From the NCBI GenBank assembly GCA_009838915.1, contig VXQT01000013.1:570414-634413 (forward strand): a DNA stretch of 64,000 nucleotides, read 5' to 3'. This document shows positions 1-7,971 of the stretch, one piece after another. The translations under genes were made by a program, and so were the position numbers. Below the pieces are notes generated by a model, which had not been told where the DNA came from, ran no database searches, and saw nothing but the letters and a program-made list of their open reading frames with translations. Positions within the stretch are counted from its first letter, which is position 1. Each line of letters starts with the position of its first letter. The stretch comes from Chloroflexota bacterium. Lineage in GTDB: Bacteria; Chloroflexota; Dehalococcoidia; Bin125.

Positions 1-1
1 C

Positions 2-184
2 GGGCCAGACGAATCGAGAATTCCAATCGCGGCCGCGGCCGGCGGAGTGCCCGAGGGATCGCACCGGGGTCGGATTGAGCTGGAGTTTCACTACCCGGAC
101 GGGACGTCTGAAAGGGAGAGCGTCGCCATATCATTGGACAAGCAGGGTGCCGCCTTCTACGAGGCGGGCCGCCCGCAAAGCTGA
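2..184 (+). CDS. C-terminal end of an unknown protein (partial)
   Basis: An open frame enters from the left edge and runs about 60 codons without a stop to TGA at 182-184. The tail has mixed, protein-like composition, with alternating hydrophobic residues such as IELEFHYPDG. The family is not recognisable from so short a piece. The stop codon directly abuts the first base of the tRNA at 185, so any transcript reading through must be processed at the tRNA 5' end. Confidence 0.5.
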   Translation, partial: GPDESRIPIAAAAGGVPEGSHRGRIELEFHYPDGTSERESVAISLDKQGAAFYEAGRPQS

Positions 185-261
185 CCCCCCGTAGCTCAAC
201 CGGACAGAGCGACGGACTTCTAATCCGTAGGCTGGAGGTTCGAGTCCTCCCGGGGGGACCA
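185..261 (+). tRNA. tRNA-Arg (anticodon TCT), CCA encoded
   Basis: The full cloverleaf can be drawn by eye. The acceptor stem is CCCCCCG (185-191) with CGGGGGG (251-257). The anticodon stem is ACGGA/TCCGT (212-216/224-228) around loop CTTCTAA, giving anticodon TCT at 219-221. The T arm is GGAGG-TTCGAGT-CCTCC (234-250). The discriminator A and the CCA tail (258-261) are encoded in DNA. It reads AGA codons for arginine. Confidence 0.95.
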
Positions 262-498
262 TGGGCGGCATTTGGCGGCCGCCGGGATGGCCGTGCCGAT
301 ATCTGGCTGTCGCAGCGGCTACCACAATGGCTACTGCGCAATACCGCGAGTGAGCATTCAGCGACTACGCTGATTCAGACATCTGAAACAGCTTCGAGAC
401 CCTGCATCACATCCAGTCTTCACTCTTGCTTCATTTGCCTCCCTTCCCCGCTCTGATCGACACGACTGAGTCCATCCTCTGAGGAGTCCTCCCTGTTT

Positions 499-1938
499 AT
501 GCCTCCAGCATCCGTATCTGCGCGTCCACGGTCGCGCGCACGCAAGCCTCGCCACCAGACCACTTGCGCCGACTGCGGCGCTTCGACCAGCGTGCCGTTC
601 CGTCCCCGCGCCGACCGGCCGGTGTACTGCAGCCCGTGCTACGCGGGTCGACGCGGCAGCGCCCGCCTGAACCTTCCTTCGGAAGAGCCGCGGGGCAGGC
701 GCACCGAAGTCAAGCCGGCTGCTCCCAGTCAACCCAACGACTCGGCCAACGGCCGGGCTGCGGATCGTCCGGCCGCGACCTTCTCCGACATGGGCCTGAG
801 CCGCTCGACGATGACGGCGCTCTCGGCGATGGACATCTCCGAACCTACGCCGATTCAGCAAGAGACGATTCCCCTGTTGCTGGCCGGTCGCGACGTGATC
901 GGCCAGGCGCGGACTGGTTCCGGCAAGACCCTGGCGTTCACGATTCCGCTGCTTGAAGGCTGCGATCCTGCGGTGTGCGAGGTACAGGCGCTGGTGCTCA
1001 CGCCGACGCGGGAACTGGCGATCCAGGTGGGCGAAGTGACGGACGCGGCGGCGAAGGGCCGGGGATTGCAGACCACGCTGCTCTACGGCGGCCGCTCGGC
1101 GCGACCCGAGTATGCGGCCCTCAGGCGCGGACCGCAGATCGTGATCGGCACCCCGGGTCGCACGCTGGACCACCTTCGCCAGGGGACGCTCAACCTACGG
1201 TCGGTCCGATTCCTGGTCCTGGATGAGGCGGATGAGATGCTGGATCGCGGCTTTGCCCGCGATGTGGAGGCGATCCTCGGCTACACGCCATCCGAACGTC
1301 AGACCGCGCTGTTCTCGGCGACGCTGCCCGACTGGGTGGCGACGACCGCCGCCAAGCACCTGCGCCAGCCCGCCACGGTGGAGGTCGACGCCGACTTGCA
1401 GACGCTGCCCAGCGTGACGCATCTCGTCTATTCGATCCGACGCGACCACAAGATCGGCGCGCTGCGCTCGCTGCTGGACCAGCGCAACGGCGAGGCGGTG
1501 ATCGTCTTTGGCAAGACCAAGCACGGGGTCAAGAAGCTGGCCCGCCAGCTCGATGGGTTCGGCTATCCGGTGGGCGCGCTGCAGGGCAATCTGAGTCAGA
1601 ACGCACGGGAACGCGTGATGCGCGACTTTCGCTCGGGCGACACGCCGATCCTGGTCGCCACCAATGTCGCGGCGCGCGGCCTCGATATCGACGGCGTGGG
1701 ACAGGTGATCAACTACGACCTGCCCGATTCTCCCCAGCTGTTCACGCACCGGGTCGGACGGACCGGCCGAATGGGCCGCGACGGCGAAGCGATTACCTTC
1801 GTCACGTCGGAGGAAGAGTCCAAGTGGCGGGAGATCGACCGCAGCCTGGGCGTCCGGTTCATCCGCCAACCGTGGAACGACGATCCCGAACTGCAGCAAC
1901 CGACCCCGCGCCGCTCGCGTGTGAGGCGAGTGCGCTAG
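499..1938 (+). CDS. DEAD-box ATP-dependent RNA helicase with N-terminal zinc ribbon
   Basis: This 479-residue protein is an ATP-dependent RNA-unwinding enzyme of the RhlE/DeaD/CshA type, acting on structured RNA in ribosome assembly or mRNA turnover. Motifs appear in order: a Q motif (PTPIQ, about 117-120), Walker A ARTGSGKT (137-144), PTRELA (169-174), DEAD (242-245) and SAT (273-275), then a helicase C domain with ARGLD and HRVGRTGR. An unusual feature is the roughly 90-residue N-terminal extension holding two CxxC pairs (C23/C26 and C44/C47) in a basic context, a probable zinc ribbon adding RNA contacts. A GAGGAG lies upstream of the ATG. The C-terminal tail is short and Arg-rich. It stands alone between the tRNA and the accessory islet. 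Confidence 0.93.
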   Translation: MPPASVSARPRSRARKPRHQTTCADCGASTSVPFRPRADRPVYCSPCYAGRRGSARLNLPSEEPRGRRTEVKPAAPSQPNDSANGRAADRPAATFSDMGLSRSTMTALSAMDISEPTPIQQETIPLLLAGRDVIGQARTGSGKTLAFTIPLLEGCDPAVCEVQALVLTPTRELAIQVGEVTDAAAKGRGLQTTLLYGGRSARPEYAALRRGPQIVIGTPGRTLDHLRQGTLNLRSVRFLVLDEADEMLDRGFARDVEAILGYTPSERQTALFSATLPDWVATTAAKHLRQPATVEVDADLQTLPSVTHLVYSIRRDHKIGALRSLLDQRNGEAVIVFGKTKHGVKKLARQLDGFGYPVGALQGNLSQNARERVMRDFRSGDTPILVATNVAARGLDIDGVGQVINYDLPDSPQLFTHRVGRTGRMGRDGEAITFVTSEEESKWREIDRSLGVRFIRQPWNDDPELQQPTPRRSRVRRVR

Positions 1939-1973
1939 CGCCTGGGACACCCCCGCAGAGCTTCAGGACCCGA

Positions 1974-1993
1974 AGGTTCGAGACCTCCCGGGG
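1974..1993 (+). repeat. tRNA T-arm-like duplication at the islet edge
   Basis: These 20 bases match tRNA-Arg positions 236-255 (T arm into acceptor stem) at 19 of 20 positions. No matching 5' half or acceptor partner is present, so this is not a tRNA gene. It sits just before the lower-GC islet carrying the toxin-antitoxin remnant and the defence nuclease. A relic of integration at a tRNA 3' end is possible, but T arms are widely similar and the source tRNA could be another one. Confidence 0.4.
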
Positions 1994-2027
1994 ACTACTC
2001 CACCATGTCCTGATTCCTTTGCCTCTC

Positions 2028-2047
2028 TGGTAACCGATGTGTTACCA
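2028..2047 (+). promoter_or_regulatory. Perfect inverted repeat, probable HigA operator
   Basis: TGGTAAC, six bases, then GTTACCA form a perfect 7-bp dyad just upstream of the toxin remnant's TTG start (2055). Antitoxins of this class repress their own operon through such dyads. The intact operator and antitoxin next to a broken toxin suggest the antitoxin still has a regulatory role. Confidence 0.55.
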
Positions 2048-2054
2048 TCAGGTC

Positions 2055-2151
2055 TTGATTGAGGTTAGCGAATACATCGACGAGCACGGACGAAGCGCGT
2101 TCGGTCGCTGGTTCGACGGCCTCGATGCACGCGCGGCGGCGAGAGGAGTGA
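2055..2151 (+). pseudogene. Remnant of HigB/RelE-type toxin (internal deletion)
   Basis: From TTG at 2055 the frame reads MIEVSEYIDEHGRSAFGRWF and on to GLDARAAAR, which resembles the N terminus of phage-derived Gp49/HigB-type toxins (normally about 100 residues). The remaining roughly 70 residues with the catalytic core are missing. At about 2140 a different frame reads ARRREE and ends at TGA 2149-2151, just before the antitoxin ATG, as an intact toxin gene would. This fits an internal, frame-changing deletion that kept both ends of the gene. Confidence 0.6.
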
Positions 2152-2154
2152 ACG

Positions 2155-2520
2155 ATGGCACTGACGCGCGACTTCAAGGAGACAGTGCGGGCCCGGGCGC
2201 AAGGCGACCCGGCGTTTCGTCGGGCGCTGCTGCACGAGGGCGTCGAGTGCCTGCTGAGCGGCGACCTGGACACGGGCAAGCTCGTACTGCGCGACTACAT
2301 CAACGCGACGCTGGGCTTCGAGGAACTAGGGTCGCGCACGGCCAGATCGCCCAAGAGCTTGATGCGGATGTTTGGCCCTACGGGCAATCCTCAGGCGCGC
2401 AACCTGTTCCAGGTGATCGCCTGCCTGCAGGATCACGAGGGCGTCCACCTGGAGGTCACGGAGCGCAGCTACGCCCCGACGTCGGGATTGACGGCGCAGT
2501 TGGCTGAGTCGGAGGGTTAG
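2155..2520 (+). CDS. HigA-like antitoxin / XRE-type DNA-binding protein
   Basis: This 121-residue protein resembles the helix-turn-helix antitoxins paired with Gp49-type toxins. It has an N-terminal FKETVRARAQGDPAFRRALLHEGVECLLSG-like segment (read in parts) and the motif TARSPKSLMRMFGPTGNP, where the HTH recognition helix and family-typical GPTGNP turn lie. The start has a good GAGAGGAG ribosome site. The partner toxin upstream is destroyed, so this is an orphan antitoxin that probably still binds the dyad at 2028-2047. Codon use is still GC-rich, unlike the following gene. Confidence 0.75.
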   Translation: MALTRDFKETVRARAQGDPAFRRALLHEGVECLLSGDLDTGKLVLRDYINATLGFEELGSRTARSPKSLMRMFGPTGNPQARNLFQVIACLQDHEGVHLEVTERSYAPTSGLTAQLAESEG

Positions 2521-2583
2521 GGGGAGATTGGACGGTAGGCTGAGGGTTCCGGTCCTCCCTGGGCAGCAGCAAGAGGAGAGAAA

Positions 2584-4326
2584 ATGGCATTCCAGACTCC
2601 AATCACTCTGCGGACTGCGCTCGACAAGATTCAGGCACGCGAGTACGTTCTGCCAGCAATCCAACGAGGCTTCGTTTGGGATACAGACCAAATCGCAGCC
2701 TTGTTCGATAGTCTGATGAAGGGATACCCAATAAACTCCCTCTTGTTTTGGAACGTCACGGCAGAACACTCTGAGAAGTATGTCTGGTACGACTTCATCA
2801 GGGACTATCACCAGCGCAAGGCCCCCAGGTCGCTTCCTCTTCCTCCGTCGTCGACGCCTTACACTGCGATCCTCGACGGCCAACAACGTCTCACTGCCCT
2901 GAACATTGGACTCAGAGGAAGCCACGCGGCCAAGCTTCCCAGACGACGAAAAAACAATCCAGCAGCGTACCCAATCAAGTATTTGTATCTGAATCTTCTT
3001 CAACCAGCCGGGGAAAATGACTTTGATGTCGAGTACGATTTCCGTTTCTTGTCCGAAACCGAAGCTAAGCGTCTTAACGAGTCTCCCGATGCCCATTGGT
3101 TCAAGGTACGGACCGTCAATGGCTTGGATGACGCCGTTGCCATTTTCAATCACGTCCACCGCCTGGGCCTCGCCGACCATGGCCGCGCATTTCCAACCCT
3201 TGTCAGACTACATCAGGTGACGCAACTTGATCCGATCATTAACTTCTTCGAAGAGAATGATCAAGACTTAGATCGCGTCCTCAACATCTTCATCCGCGTC
3301 AATAGCGGAGGCACAGTGCTCTCCTACTCGGATTTGCTGTTGAGTATCGCCACTGCTCAGTGGACTGAACGTGACGCTCGCGAGACAGTCCAATCGCTTG
3401 TCGAGGACCTCAACGACGTAGGACACGGCTTCTCTTTCTCAAAGGACATTGTGCTCAAGGCGGGCCTAATGCTGACGGATATCAGCTCGATCGAGTTCCG
3501 TGTCACCAACTTCACTCGTGAGAACATGCTCACCCTTGAAGCTGCGTGGGACTCGATCGAGACATCGTTGCGGCTGGCAGCACAACTACTGGCGGATTTC
3601 GGATTCTCTGAACGGACACTGAGGGCTAACAGCGTCATTCTGCCAATCGCTTACTACCTGCACAGGCGCTCTCTTACAGAGTCGTTCCGTTCCGGCCCTT
3701 CGTTTCGCGCCGATAGGGAGAAGGTCCGCCTATGGACCGTTCGATCACTTGTCAAGTCTGGCATCTGGGGCAGCGGACTCGACACCCTGTTAGCCGCACT
3801 CCGAGCCACGATTCGAGAACACGGTTCGGACGGTTTTCCTGCAGACCGGCTCGAACGCGCAATGGCTGCTCGAGGCAAGTCTCTGCAGTTCGACGAAGAA
3901 GAGATAGATGCTCTAGCCGATTTGGAGTACGGTTCTGCGAGCGTGTTCTCTCTTCTTGCGCTGCTTAGCCCGAACATCGATCTTAGACACGAGTTTCACG
4001 TTGATCACATATTCCCCCGTAAGTTGTTGTCCACCAAAGGCCTGGCCAAGCAAGGGTTATCCTCCGAACAGATCGAGGAGTTTCGGGACCGGATGAACGG
4101 GCTTGGCAACCTTCAGTTTCTTGAGGGAACCCAGAATGCCCAGAAGTCCGGCTTGCTTCCTATGGATTGGGCGAAGAGCCAGTGGCCGGACACCACTGCA
4201 CGAGATGCATGGCTTGCGGGGCATGACATGGTTGACCTGCCAGAAGAGTTGCAGGGCTTTATCGACTTCTTTGACGCCCGTCGTGATCGCCTCAGGGCTA
4301 AGATTCGCGAAGTGCTGGTGAGCTGA
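2584..4326 (+). CDS. GmrSD-type DUF262/DUF1524 nuclease (putative anti-phage defence)
   Basis: This 580-residue protein has the two domains of the GmrSD family. The N-terminal DUF262 domain shows PAIQRGFVWDTDQIAALFDS near residue 20 and the nucleotide-binding signature DGQQRLTALN near 99. The C-terminal DUF1524 HNH-like domain shows FHVDHIFPRKLL and then LGNLQFLEGTQNAQKSG. Relatives are single-chain type IV restriction enzymes that cut glucosylated or otherwise modified phage DNA, or broader phage-defence proteins. GAGGAGAG precedes the ATG. Base composition is clearly AT-richer than the neighbours, and with the adjacent toxin-antitoxin remnant this suggests horizontal gain. The exact target cannot be told from sequence. 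Confidence 0.85.
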   Translation: MAFQTPITLRTALDKIQAREYVLPAIQRGFVWDTDQIAALFDSLMKGYPINSLLFWNVTAEHSEKYVWYDFIRDYHQRKAPRSLPLPPSSTPYTAILDGQQRLTALNIGLRGSHAAKLPRRRKNNPAAYPIKYLYLNLLQPAGENDFDVEYDFRFLSETEAKRLNESPDAHWFKVRTVNGLDDAVAIFNHVHRLGLADHGRAFPTLVRLHQVTQLDPIINFFEENDQDLDRVLNIFIRVNSGGTVLSYSDLLLSIATAQWTERDARETVQSLVEDLNDVGHGFSFSKDIVLKAGLMLTDISSIEFRVTNFTRENMLTLEAAWDSIETSLRLAAQLLADFGFSERTLRANSVILPIAYYLHRRSLTESFRSGPSFRADREKVRLWTVRSLVKSGIWGSGLDTLLAALRATIREHGSDGFPADRLERAMAARGKSLQFDEEEIDALADLEYGSASVFSLLALLSPNIDLRHEFHVDHIFPRKLLSTKGLAKQGLSSEQIEEFRDRMNGLGNLQFLEGTQNAQKSGLLPMDWAKSQWPDTTARDAWLAGHDMVDLPEELQGFIDFFDARRDRLRAKIREVLVS

Positions 4327-4399
4327 TCCTTGACGGAGTGGCTCCAACTAGGCCACATGGGTTAGATCCGAGCAGACGGCCTCCCGACGGGACACAGTG

Positions 4400-4421
4400 C
4401 ATTCTCGCCTTCGCGGGAATG
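4400..4421 (+). repeat. Small hairpin of the CATTC-GGGAATG type
   Basis: CATTCTCGCcttCGCGGGAATG forms an imperfect hairpin (one mismatch) in the gap between the defence gene and sodN. It is unrelated to the main palindrome family and resembles short dispersed intergenic hairpins seen in many GC-rich genomes. Confidence 0.4.
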
Positions 4422-4462
4422 GCGACTGCGATTCAAAGAGTCTCTTGGCCGACGCCGGAGTG

Positions 4463-4510
4463 CCCCCCTCTGCCTTCGGCATCTCCCCCCGCTTCGCGGG
4501 GGGAGAGGGG
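4463..4510 (+). repeat. Two-armed palindromic element, copy 1
   Basis: Outer CCCCTCT...AGAGGGG encloses a small arm TGCCTTCGGCA and a large arm CTCCCCCCG-cttcg-CGGGGGGAG. It ends 10 bp from the stop codon of minus-strand sodN, so it would be in that mRNA's 3' end, where it could also terminate or protect transcripts. Confidence 0.85.
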
Positions 4511-4520
4511 AAACGCAGGT

Positions 4521-4925
4521 CTACTGCGCGTAGATGCCGGCTCCGGGGCCTTCGGCGGTGGCCCAGAACTTGTCGGAGATCTGGTCGATCAGGTCGATGA
4601 GTTCCTGGCCCTTGGCGACATCGTTGGTCTTCTTGGCTTCGCCGGCGACCTTCGTGGCGTTCCACATGAGTTCGTGGATCGAGGCGTCGGCCTCGAGGTG
4701 GTGGGGCTTGAAAAAGTCGGTCCAGAGCACCCAGAGGTGGTGCTTGACTTCCTCGGCTCGCTGTTCCTTCACGATCGTGCAGCGGGCCTTGAAGTCGTGG
4801 TCGTCGGAGTCGTTGTACTTCTCCATCGACTTGAGGACGGACATGGCTTCGATCTTGGCCTGGGCGGGGTCGTAGACGCCGCAGGGCAGGTCGCAGTGGG
4901 CTGAGGCGGTCTGGAACAAGGACAT
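4521..4925 (-). CDS. sodN: Nickel superoxide dismutase precursor
   Basis: This 134-residue protein carries the complete nickel hook HCDLPCGVYDP at residues 10-20, which supplies the His1 N terminus and imidazole and the Cys2/Cys6 thiolates after maturation. The rest is a helical-bundle body rich in Lys and Glu. It disproportionates superoxide, and mature NiSODs are hexamers. The nine residues before the hook (MSLFQTASA) are a leader that must be removed to expose His1. The start at 4925 has a good AAGGGAG site, and a longer upstream frame has no protein-like sequence. No SodX-type maturation protease is seen nearby. sodC is the next gene upstream. Confidence 0.95.
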   Translation of the reverse strand: MSLFQTASAHCDLPCGVYDPAQAKIEAMSVLKSMEKYNDSDDHDFKARCTIVKEQRAEEVKHHLWVLWTDFFKPHHLEADASIHELMWNATKVAGEAKKTNDVAKGQELIDLIDQISDKFWATAEGPGAGIYAQ

Positions 4926-5028
4926 TCGGTGCTCCCTTTTGGGCTGGTTCGCTGGTTGGATGCAGTTTGAGGCTATCGAGTGGGTAGGTGTTGGGCAACT
5001 GAGGCCGGTGATGAGGCGTGCGGGGGAG

Positions 5029-5102
5029 CCCCCCCTCTGCCCCCCGCCTTCGCGGGGGCAGGCTTTCGGCATCTCCCCCCGCTTGCGCGGGGGGAGAGGG
5101 GA
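5029..5102 (+). repeat. Two-armed palindromic element, copy 2, with an extra nested hairpin
   Basis: Same family, but the small arm is split by an extra hairpin CCCCCGCCTTCGCGGGGG, making the element about 74 bp. The large arm loop is CTTGC. It ends 6 bp from the sodC stop codon. Confidence 0.85.
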
Positions 5103-5108
5103 ATCGGC

Positions 5109-5873
5109 CTAGCTGAGCGTGATGACGCCGCAGGCGATGCGGGCGCCGGCGGCGGGGTCGGCTCCGTAGCTGTCGGGCGCTTCGTGGACGATGATGGCGG
5201 AGCCGTCCGCGTCGAACAGGGTGGCCGCGCCGGCGCCGAGTGTGGCGTCGACCGTGTACTGGTCGACATTGGCGGTCCCATCGGCGTGGGCGTAGATGTT
5301 GACGGTGTCGCCCGGGTGATGCCCGTCCTCATGCAGCACGCCGTGGCCGATTCCGGTCGGGTTGTAGTGGCCGCCGGCGGCGGTGAAGTCGGGCGCGCAG
5401 GATCCGGTTTCGTGGATGTGGAATCCGTGCCAGCCCTCGGGCACGCCGGACAGGCGCGCCTGGATCAGGAGTCCGCGGGGTCCCTGGATGATGGTGACGG
5501 CGCCCATCGGCTCGCCGGCGGGACCGCGCATTTCGGCGGTCGCGGTCAGGCCGACGGCGGCCGGATCGACGCCGTCCGCGTCATCTGTCGCGTCCAAACT
5601 GATGACCGAACTGGATCGCCAGATTCCGGCCTCGGAGTCGGGCGCGAGGAAGCGTTGGTCAGGGAGGATTCGCTCGCCCCAGGTGTGACTTTCGCTGCGG
5701 ACCTGTAGCGCGACTTCTGCTCGACCATCGCCCACTTGTCTAGCGACGATGCGAACGTCCTGAGGGTCGCCGTCGGAGTCGTCGGCGGTGATCAGCGCAA
5801 CTGTGGCGATCAGGACGGCGATTGCAGCGACGAGGGCGAATGGGGTCCATTGCAGTACTCGGGGTCTGGGCAT
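5109..5873 (-). CDS. sodC: Membrane-anchored or secreted Cu/Zn superoxide dismutase
   Basis: This is a 254-residue protein. An N-terminal hydrophobic segment (about residues 12-30) acts as a signal or anchor and is followed by a poorly conserved region of some 85 residues. The C-terminal 140 residues are a Cu/Zn SOD domain: HGFHIHETGSC (two copper His and a disulfide Cys), GGHYNP (bridging His), a zinc loop with GHHPGD, AIIVHEAPD (copper His) and GARIACGVI (Arg and second Cys). All expected ligands appear present. It would remove superoxide outside the membrane, complementing the cytosolic Ni enzyme next door. It may share transcription with sodN, since both are on the minus strand with 183 bp between them. 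Confidence 0.9.
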   Translation of the reverse strand: MPRPRVLQWTPFALVAAIAVLIATVALITADDSDGDPQDVRIVARQVGDGRAEVALQVRSESHTWGERILPDQRFLAPDSEAGIWRSSSVISLDATDDADGVDPAAVGLTATAEMRGPAGEPMGAVTIIQGPRGLLIQARLSGVPEGWHGFHIHETGSCAPDFTAAGGHYNPTGIGHGVLHEDGHHPGDTVNIYAHADGTANVDQYTVDATLGAGAATLFDADGSAIIVHEAPDSYGADPAAGARIACGVITLS

Positions 5874-5952
5874 GACGACGCTTTCACTACTTCTTCAATG
5901 CGATTCGAAGGCAACGGTAGCGGACGCCGGGAAGCAAGGCAGTGCGGGGGAG

Positions 5953-6005
5953 CCCCCCACTGTCCCTACGGGACATCTCCCCCCGCTCACGCGGGGGGAG
6001 AGGGG
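5953..6005 (+). repeat. Two-armed palindromic element, copy 3
   Basis: The small arm here is TGTCCCTACGGGACA, a compensated variant of TGCCTTCGGCA. The large arm has loop CTCAC. It ends 4 bp from the stop of the minus-strand ABC permease gene. Confidence 0.85.
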
Positions 6006-6009
6006 AAGG

Positions 6010-6900
6010 CTAGTCGGCGCGGGTTCGGGAGCGGAGGGCGAGGGCGGCGATCGTGAGGGTAAATGCGCTGAAACCGGCGAGCGAGACGAACGCCCAGTGG
6101 AGAGCGGGCGGGTCCTTGGTCAGGGGCAAACCGTCGGGGCCGAAGACGATCTGGCCGCCCTCGGTCACCGGCCAGGCGTAGCCCTCCATCACCAGGCCCC
6201 GCATGCCTTCCATGATGTAGGTGACGGGGTTGATCGTGGCGATGATCCGCAGCCAGTCGTCGAACACGGCGAGCGGTGCGAAGGCGGGAGCCATGAAGAG
6301 CAGGGGGAAGAAGAGCAGGAATCCGGCCTGGGCGGCCTGGGCGTTTCCGGTGCGCATCGCGATGAAGATGCCGATCCCGCTGTAGGCGCCGCCGAAAAGT
6401 CCGGCGATGATCAGGATGAGGATCGCGCCCGGCACGCCGGTGGCCATGCCGGAACCGGCGACCAACGCGGCAACCAGCATGATCGTGGCGAAGAAGATCG
6501 CGCGCACGGCGTCGGCCCAGACACGGCCGATGATCAGCGACCAGCGCGAAGCGGGCGTGAGCAGCAGCTTGTCGAAGTAACCGCGCTCCATGTCGAGCAC
6601 GATCGCGATACCGGAGGCGGCGGAGGATCCGGCCACGGCCTGGAGCACTGCGACCGGGAGCTGGAAAGCCAGGTAGTTCTCGACGCCGAAGCCACGCTCG
6701 GAGAAGTTGGCGATCGCGCCCGTCGAGACGGCGAGGAAGAAGAGCGGGATGAAGACGTTGGTGATCTCGACGCCCGGTTGACGCACGGATTCGCGGATCG
6801 CGCGGACGGCGAGGTGTCGGGCGTCGGTCAGGACCTGGAGCGGTCCAGCCTCGCGAGAGGCCGAGGTCTGCAGCTCGCTCGGCGCTTGCGCGGTGGTCAT
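6010..6900 (-). CDS. ABC-2 type transporter permease (DrrB-like)
   Basis: This 296-residue polytopic membrane protein has about six hydrophobic segments after a polar N terminus. It carries the ABC-2 signature region (ERGYFDKLLLTPASRWSLI near 120 and the INPVTYIMEGMRGL motif near 235) typical of daunorubicin-resistance and related exporters. Its start overlaps the stop of the ATPase gene by four bases (ATGA), so the two are translationally coupled. The pair probably forms a homodimer-based exporter of a hydrophobic compound or lipid; the substrate cannot be inferred. Confidence 0.9.
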   Translation of the reverse strand: MTTAQAPSELQTSASREAGPLQVLTDARHLAVRAIRESVRQPGVEITNVFIPLFFLAVSTGAIANFSERGFGVENYLAFQLPVAVLQAVAGSSAASGIAIVLDMERGYFDKLLLTPASRWSLIIGRVWADAVRAIFFATIMLVAALVAGSGMATGVPGAILILIIAGLFGGAYSGIGIFIAMRTGNAQAAQAGFLLFFPLLFMAPAFAPLAVFDDWLRIIATINPVTYIMEGMRGLVMEGYAWPVTEGGQIVFGPDGLPLTKDPPALHWAFVSLAGFSAFTLTIAALALRSRTRAD

Positions 6901-7964
6901 CCGGCCCCGCCCCCGGTCGTTGGCGCGGTCTGGTCGGCGGGTTCAATACGGTGCCCGGTGGCCTTGAAAAAGACGTCGTCGAGCGTGGCCCGGGCGAGCC
7001 GAAGGTTGCTAAAGGGCAAACTCTCATCGTCGAGCGTTCTGACGACCCGAGGCAACGTGTCGTGACCGCTCTTGCTGTAGATCGCGACGCCTTCGTTGTA
7101 GTCCCATTGGGCATCCTCGACGTTGGGCAAGGGCAAGAGGGCGCTGACGGCGCGCTGTTGCGCCTGTTCGTCGCCTTCGACCTGGACGTAGATCACGTCA
7201 ACGGAGACGGTCGCCTTCAGTCCGTCCGGCGTGCCCTGTTGGACGATTTCGCCGGCGTCGAGGATGGCGATTTCGTCACACAGTTGGTCGGCCTCCTCGA
7301 GGTACTGGGTCGTGAGGAAGAAAGTGACGCCGTCCTCGCGGTTGAGTCGCTGGATGTACTCCCAGAGGTTTTGCCGGGACACGGGATCAAGTCCGGTGGT
7401 CGGTTCGTCGAGGAAGATGATGGGCGGCGAGTGGACGAGGGCGGAGGCAAGGTCGAGTCGACGCTGCATGCCGCCGGAGTAGCCGCCGATCCGTCGGTCG
7501 GCGTCATCGGTCAGGTCGACGACTTCGAGGAGATGCGCAATCCGGTCTTCGATCTCGCCGCGGGGCACGTTGTAGAGGCGGGATTGCAGGCGGAGGAGTT
7601 CACGTCCGGTCTGGAGGATGTCGAGCCCGGCTTCCTGCAGGGCGACGCCGACGGCGCGGCGGACCTGCCGGTCCTGGTTCAGGACGTCGAATCCGGCGAC
7701 CCGGGCAGTGCCGTCTGTCGGGCGCAGGAGCGTCGTCAACATGCGCACGGTGGTGGTCTTGCCGCTGCCGTTCTGTCCGAGGAAACCAAACACCTGTCCG
7801 GGTCGAACCCGCAGATCGATGCCGTTGACGGCATGGATGTCACCGAAGTGCTTGACGAGCCCGTGCGCTTCGATCGCCAGATCGGCGTCACGACTGTGTT
7901 GAGGCGCGCGAGCGCTGAGGTCGTCGATCAGGCGTTCGGCGATGGTGGAGGGTCGGCTGGACAT
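6897..7964 (-). CDS. ABC transporter ATP-binding protein (DrrA-like)
   Basis: This 355-residue ATPase powers the adjacent permease. Walker A is GQNGSGKTTTV (about residues 58-68), the ABC signature is YSGGMQRRLDLA, Walker B is [13 protein letters not shown], and the H-loop lies at FFLTTQYLEEA. The C-terminal 120 residues form the DrrA-type extension that contacts the permease. It is the first gene of the two-gene unit. A TACGAT -10 box lies 7 bases upstream of the ATG, suggesting a leaderless transcript. Confidence 0.92.
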   Translation of the reverse strand: MSSRPSTIAERLIDDLSARAPQHSRDADLAIEAHGLVKHFGDIHAVNGIDLRVRPGQVFGFLGQNGSGKTTTVRMLTTLLRPTDGTARVAGFDVLNQDRQVRRAVGVALQEAGLDILQTGRELLRLQSRLYNVPRGEIEDRIAHLLEVVDLTDDADRRIGGYSGGMQRRLDLASALVHSPPIIFLDEPTTGLDPVSRQNLWEYIQRLNREDGVTFFLTTQYLEEADQLCDEIAILDAGEIVQQGTPDGLKATVSVDVIYVQVEGDEQAQQRAVSALLPLPNVEDAQWDYNEGVAIYSKSGHDTLPRVVRTLDDESLPFSNLRLARATLDDVFFKATGHRIEPADQTAPTTGGGAG

Positions 7965-7971
7965 CAGCGAG

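Noticed and set aside
1971..2008. A second tRNA gene after the helicase
   Set aside because: Only a T-arm-like segment is present; no anticodon arm, D arm or paired acceptor stem could be drawn.
5788..7065. 425-codon plus-strand frame antisense to the ABC transporter genes
   Set aside because: Composition is shadow-like (Gly/Asp/Glu/Arg runs) and the opposite strand has full ABC motifs.
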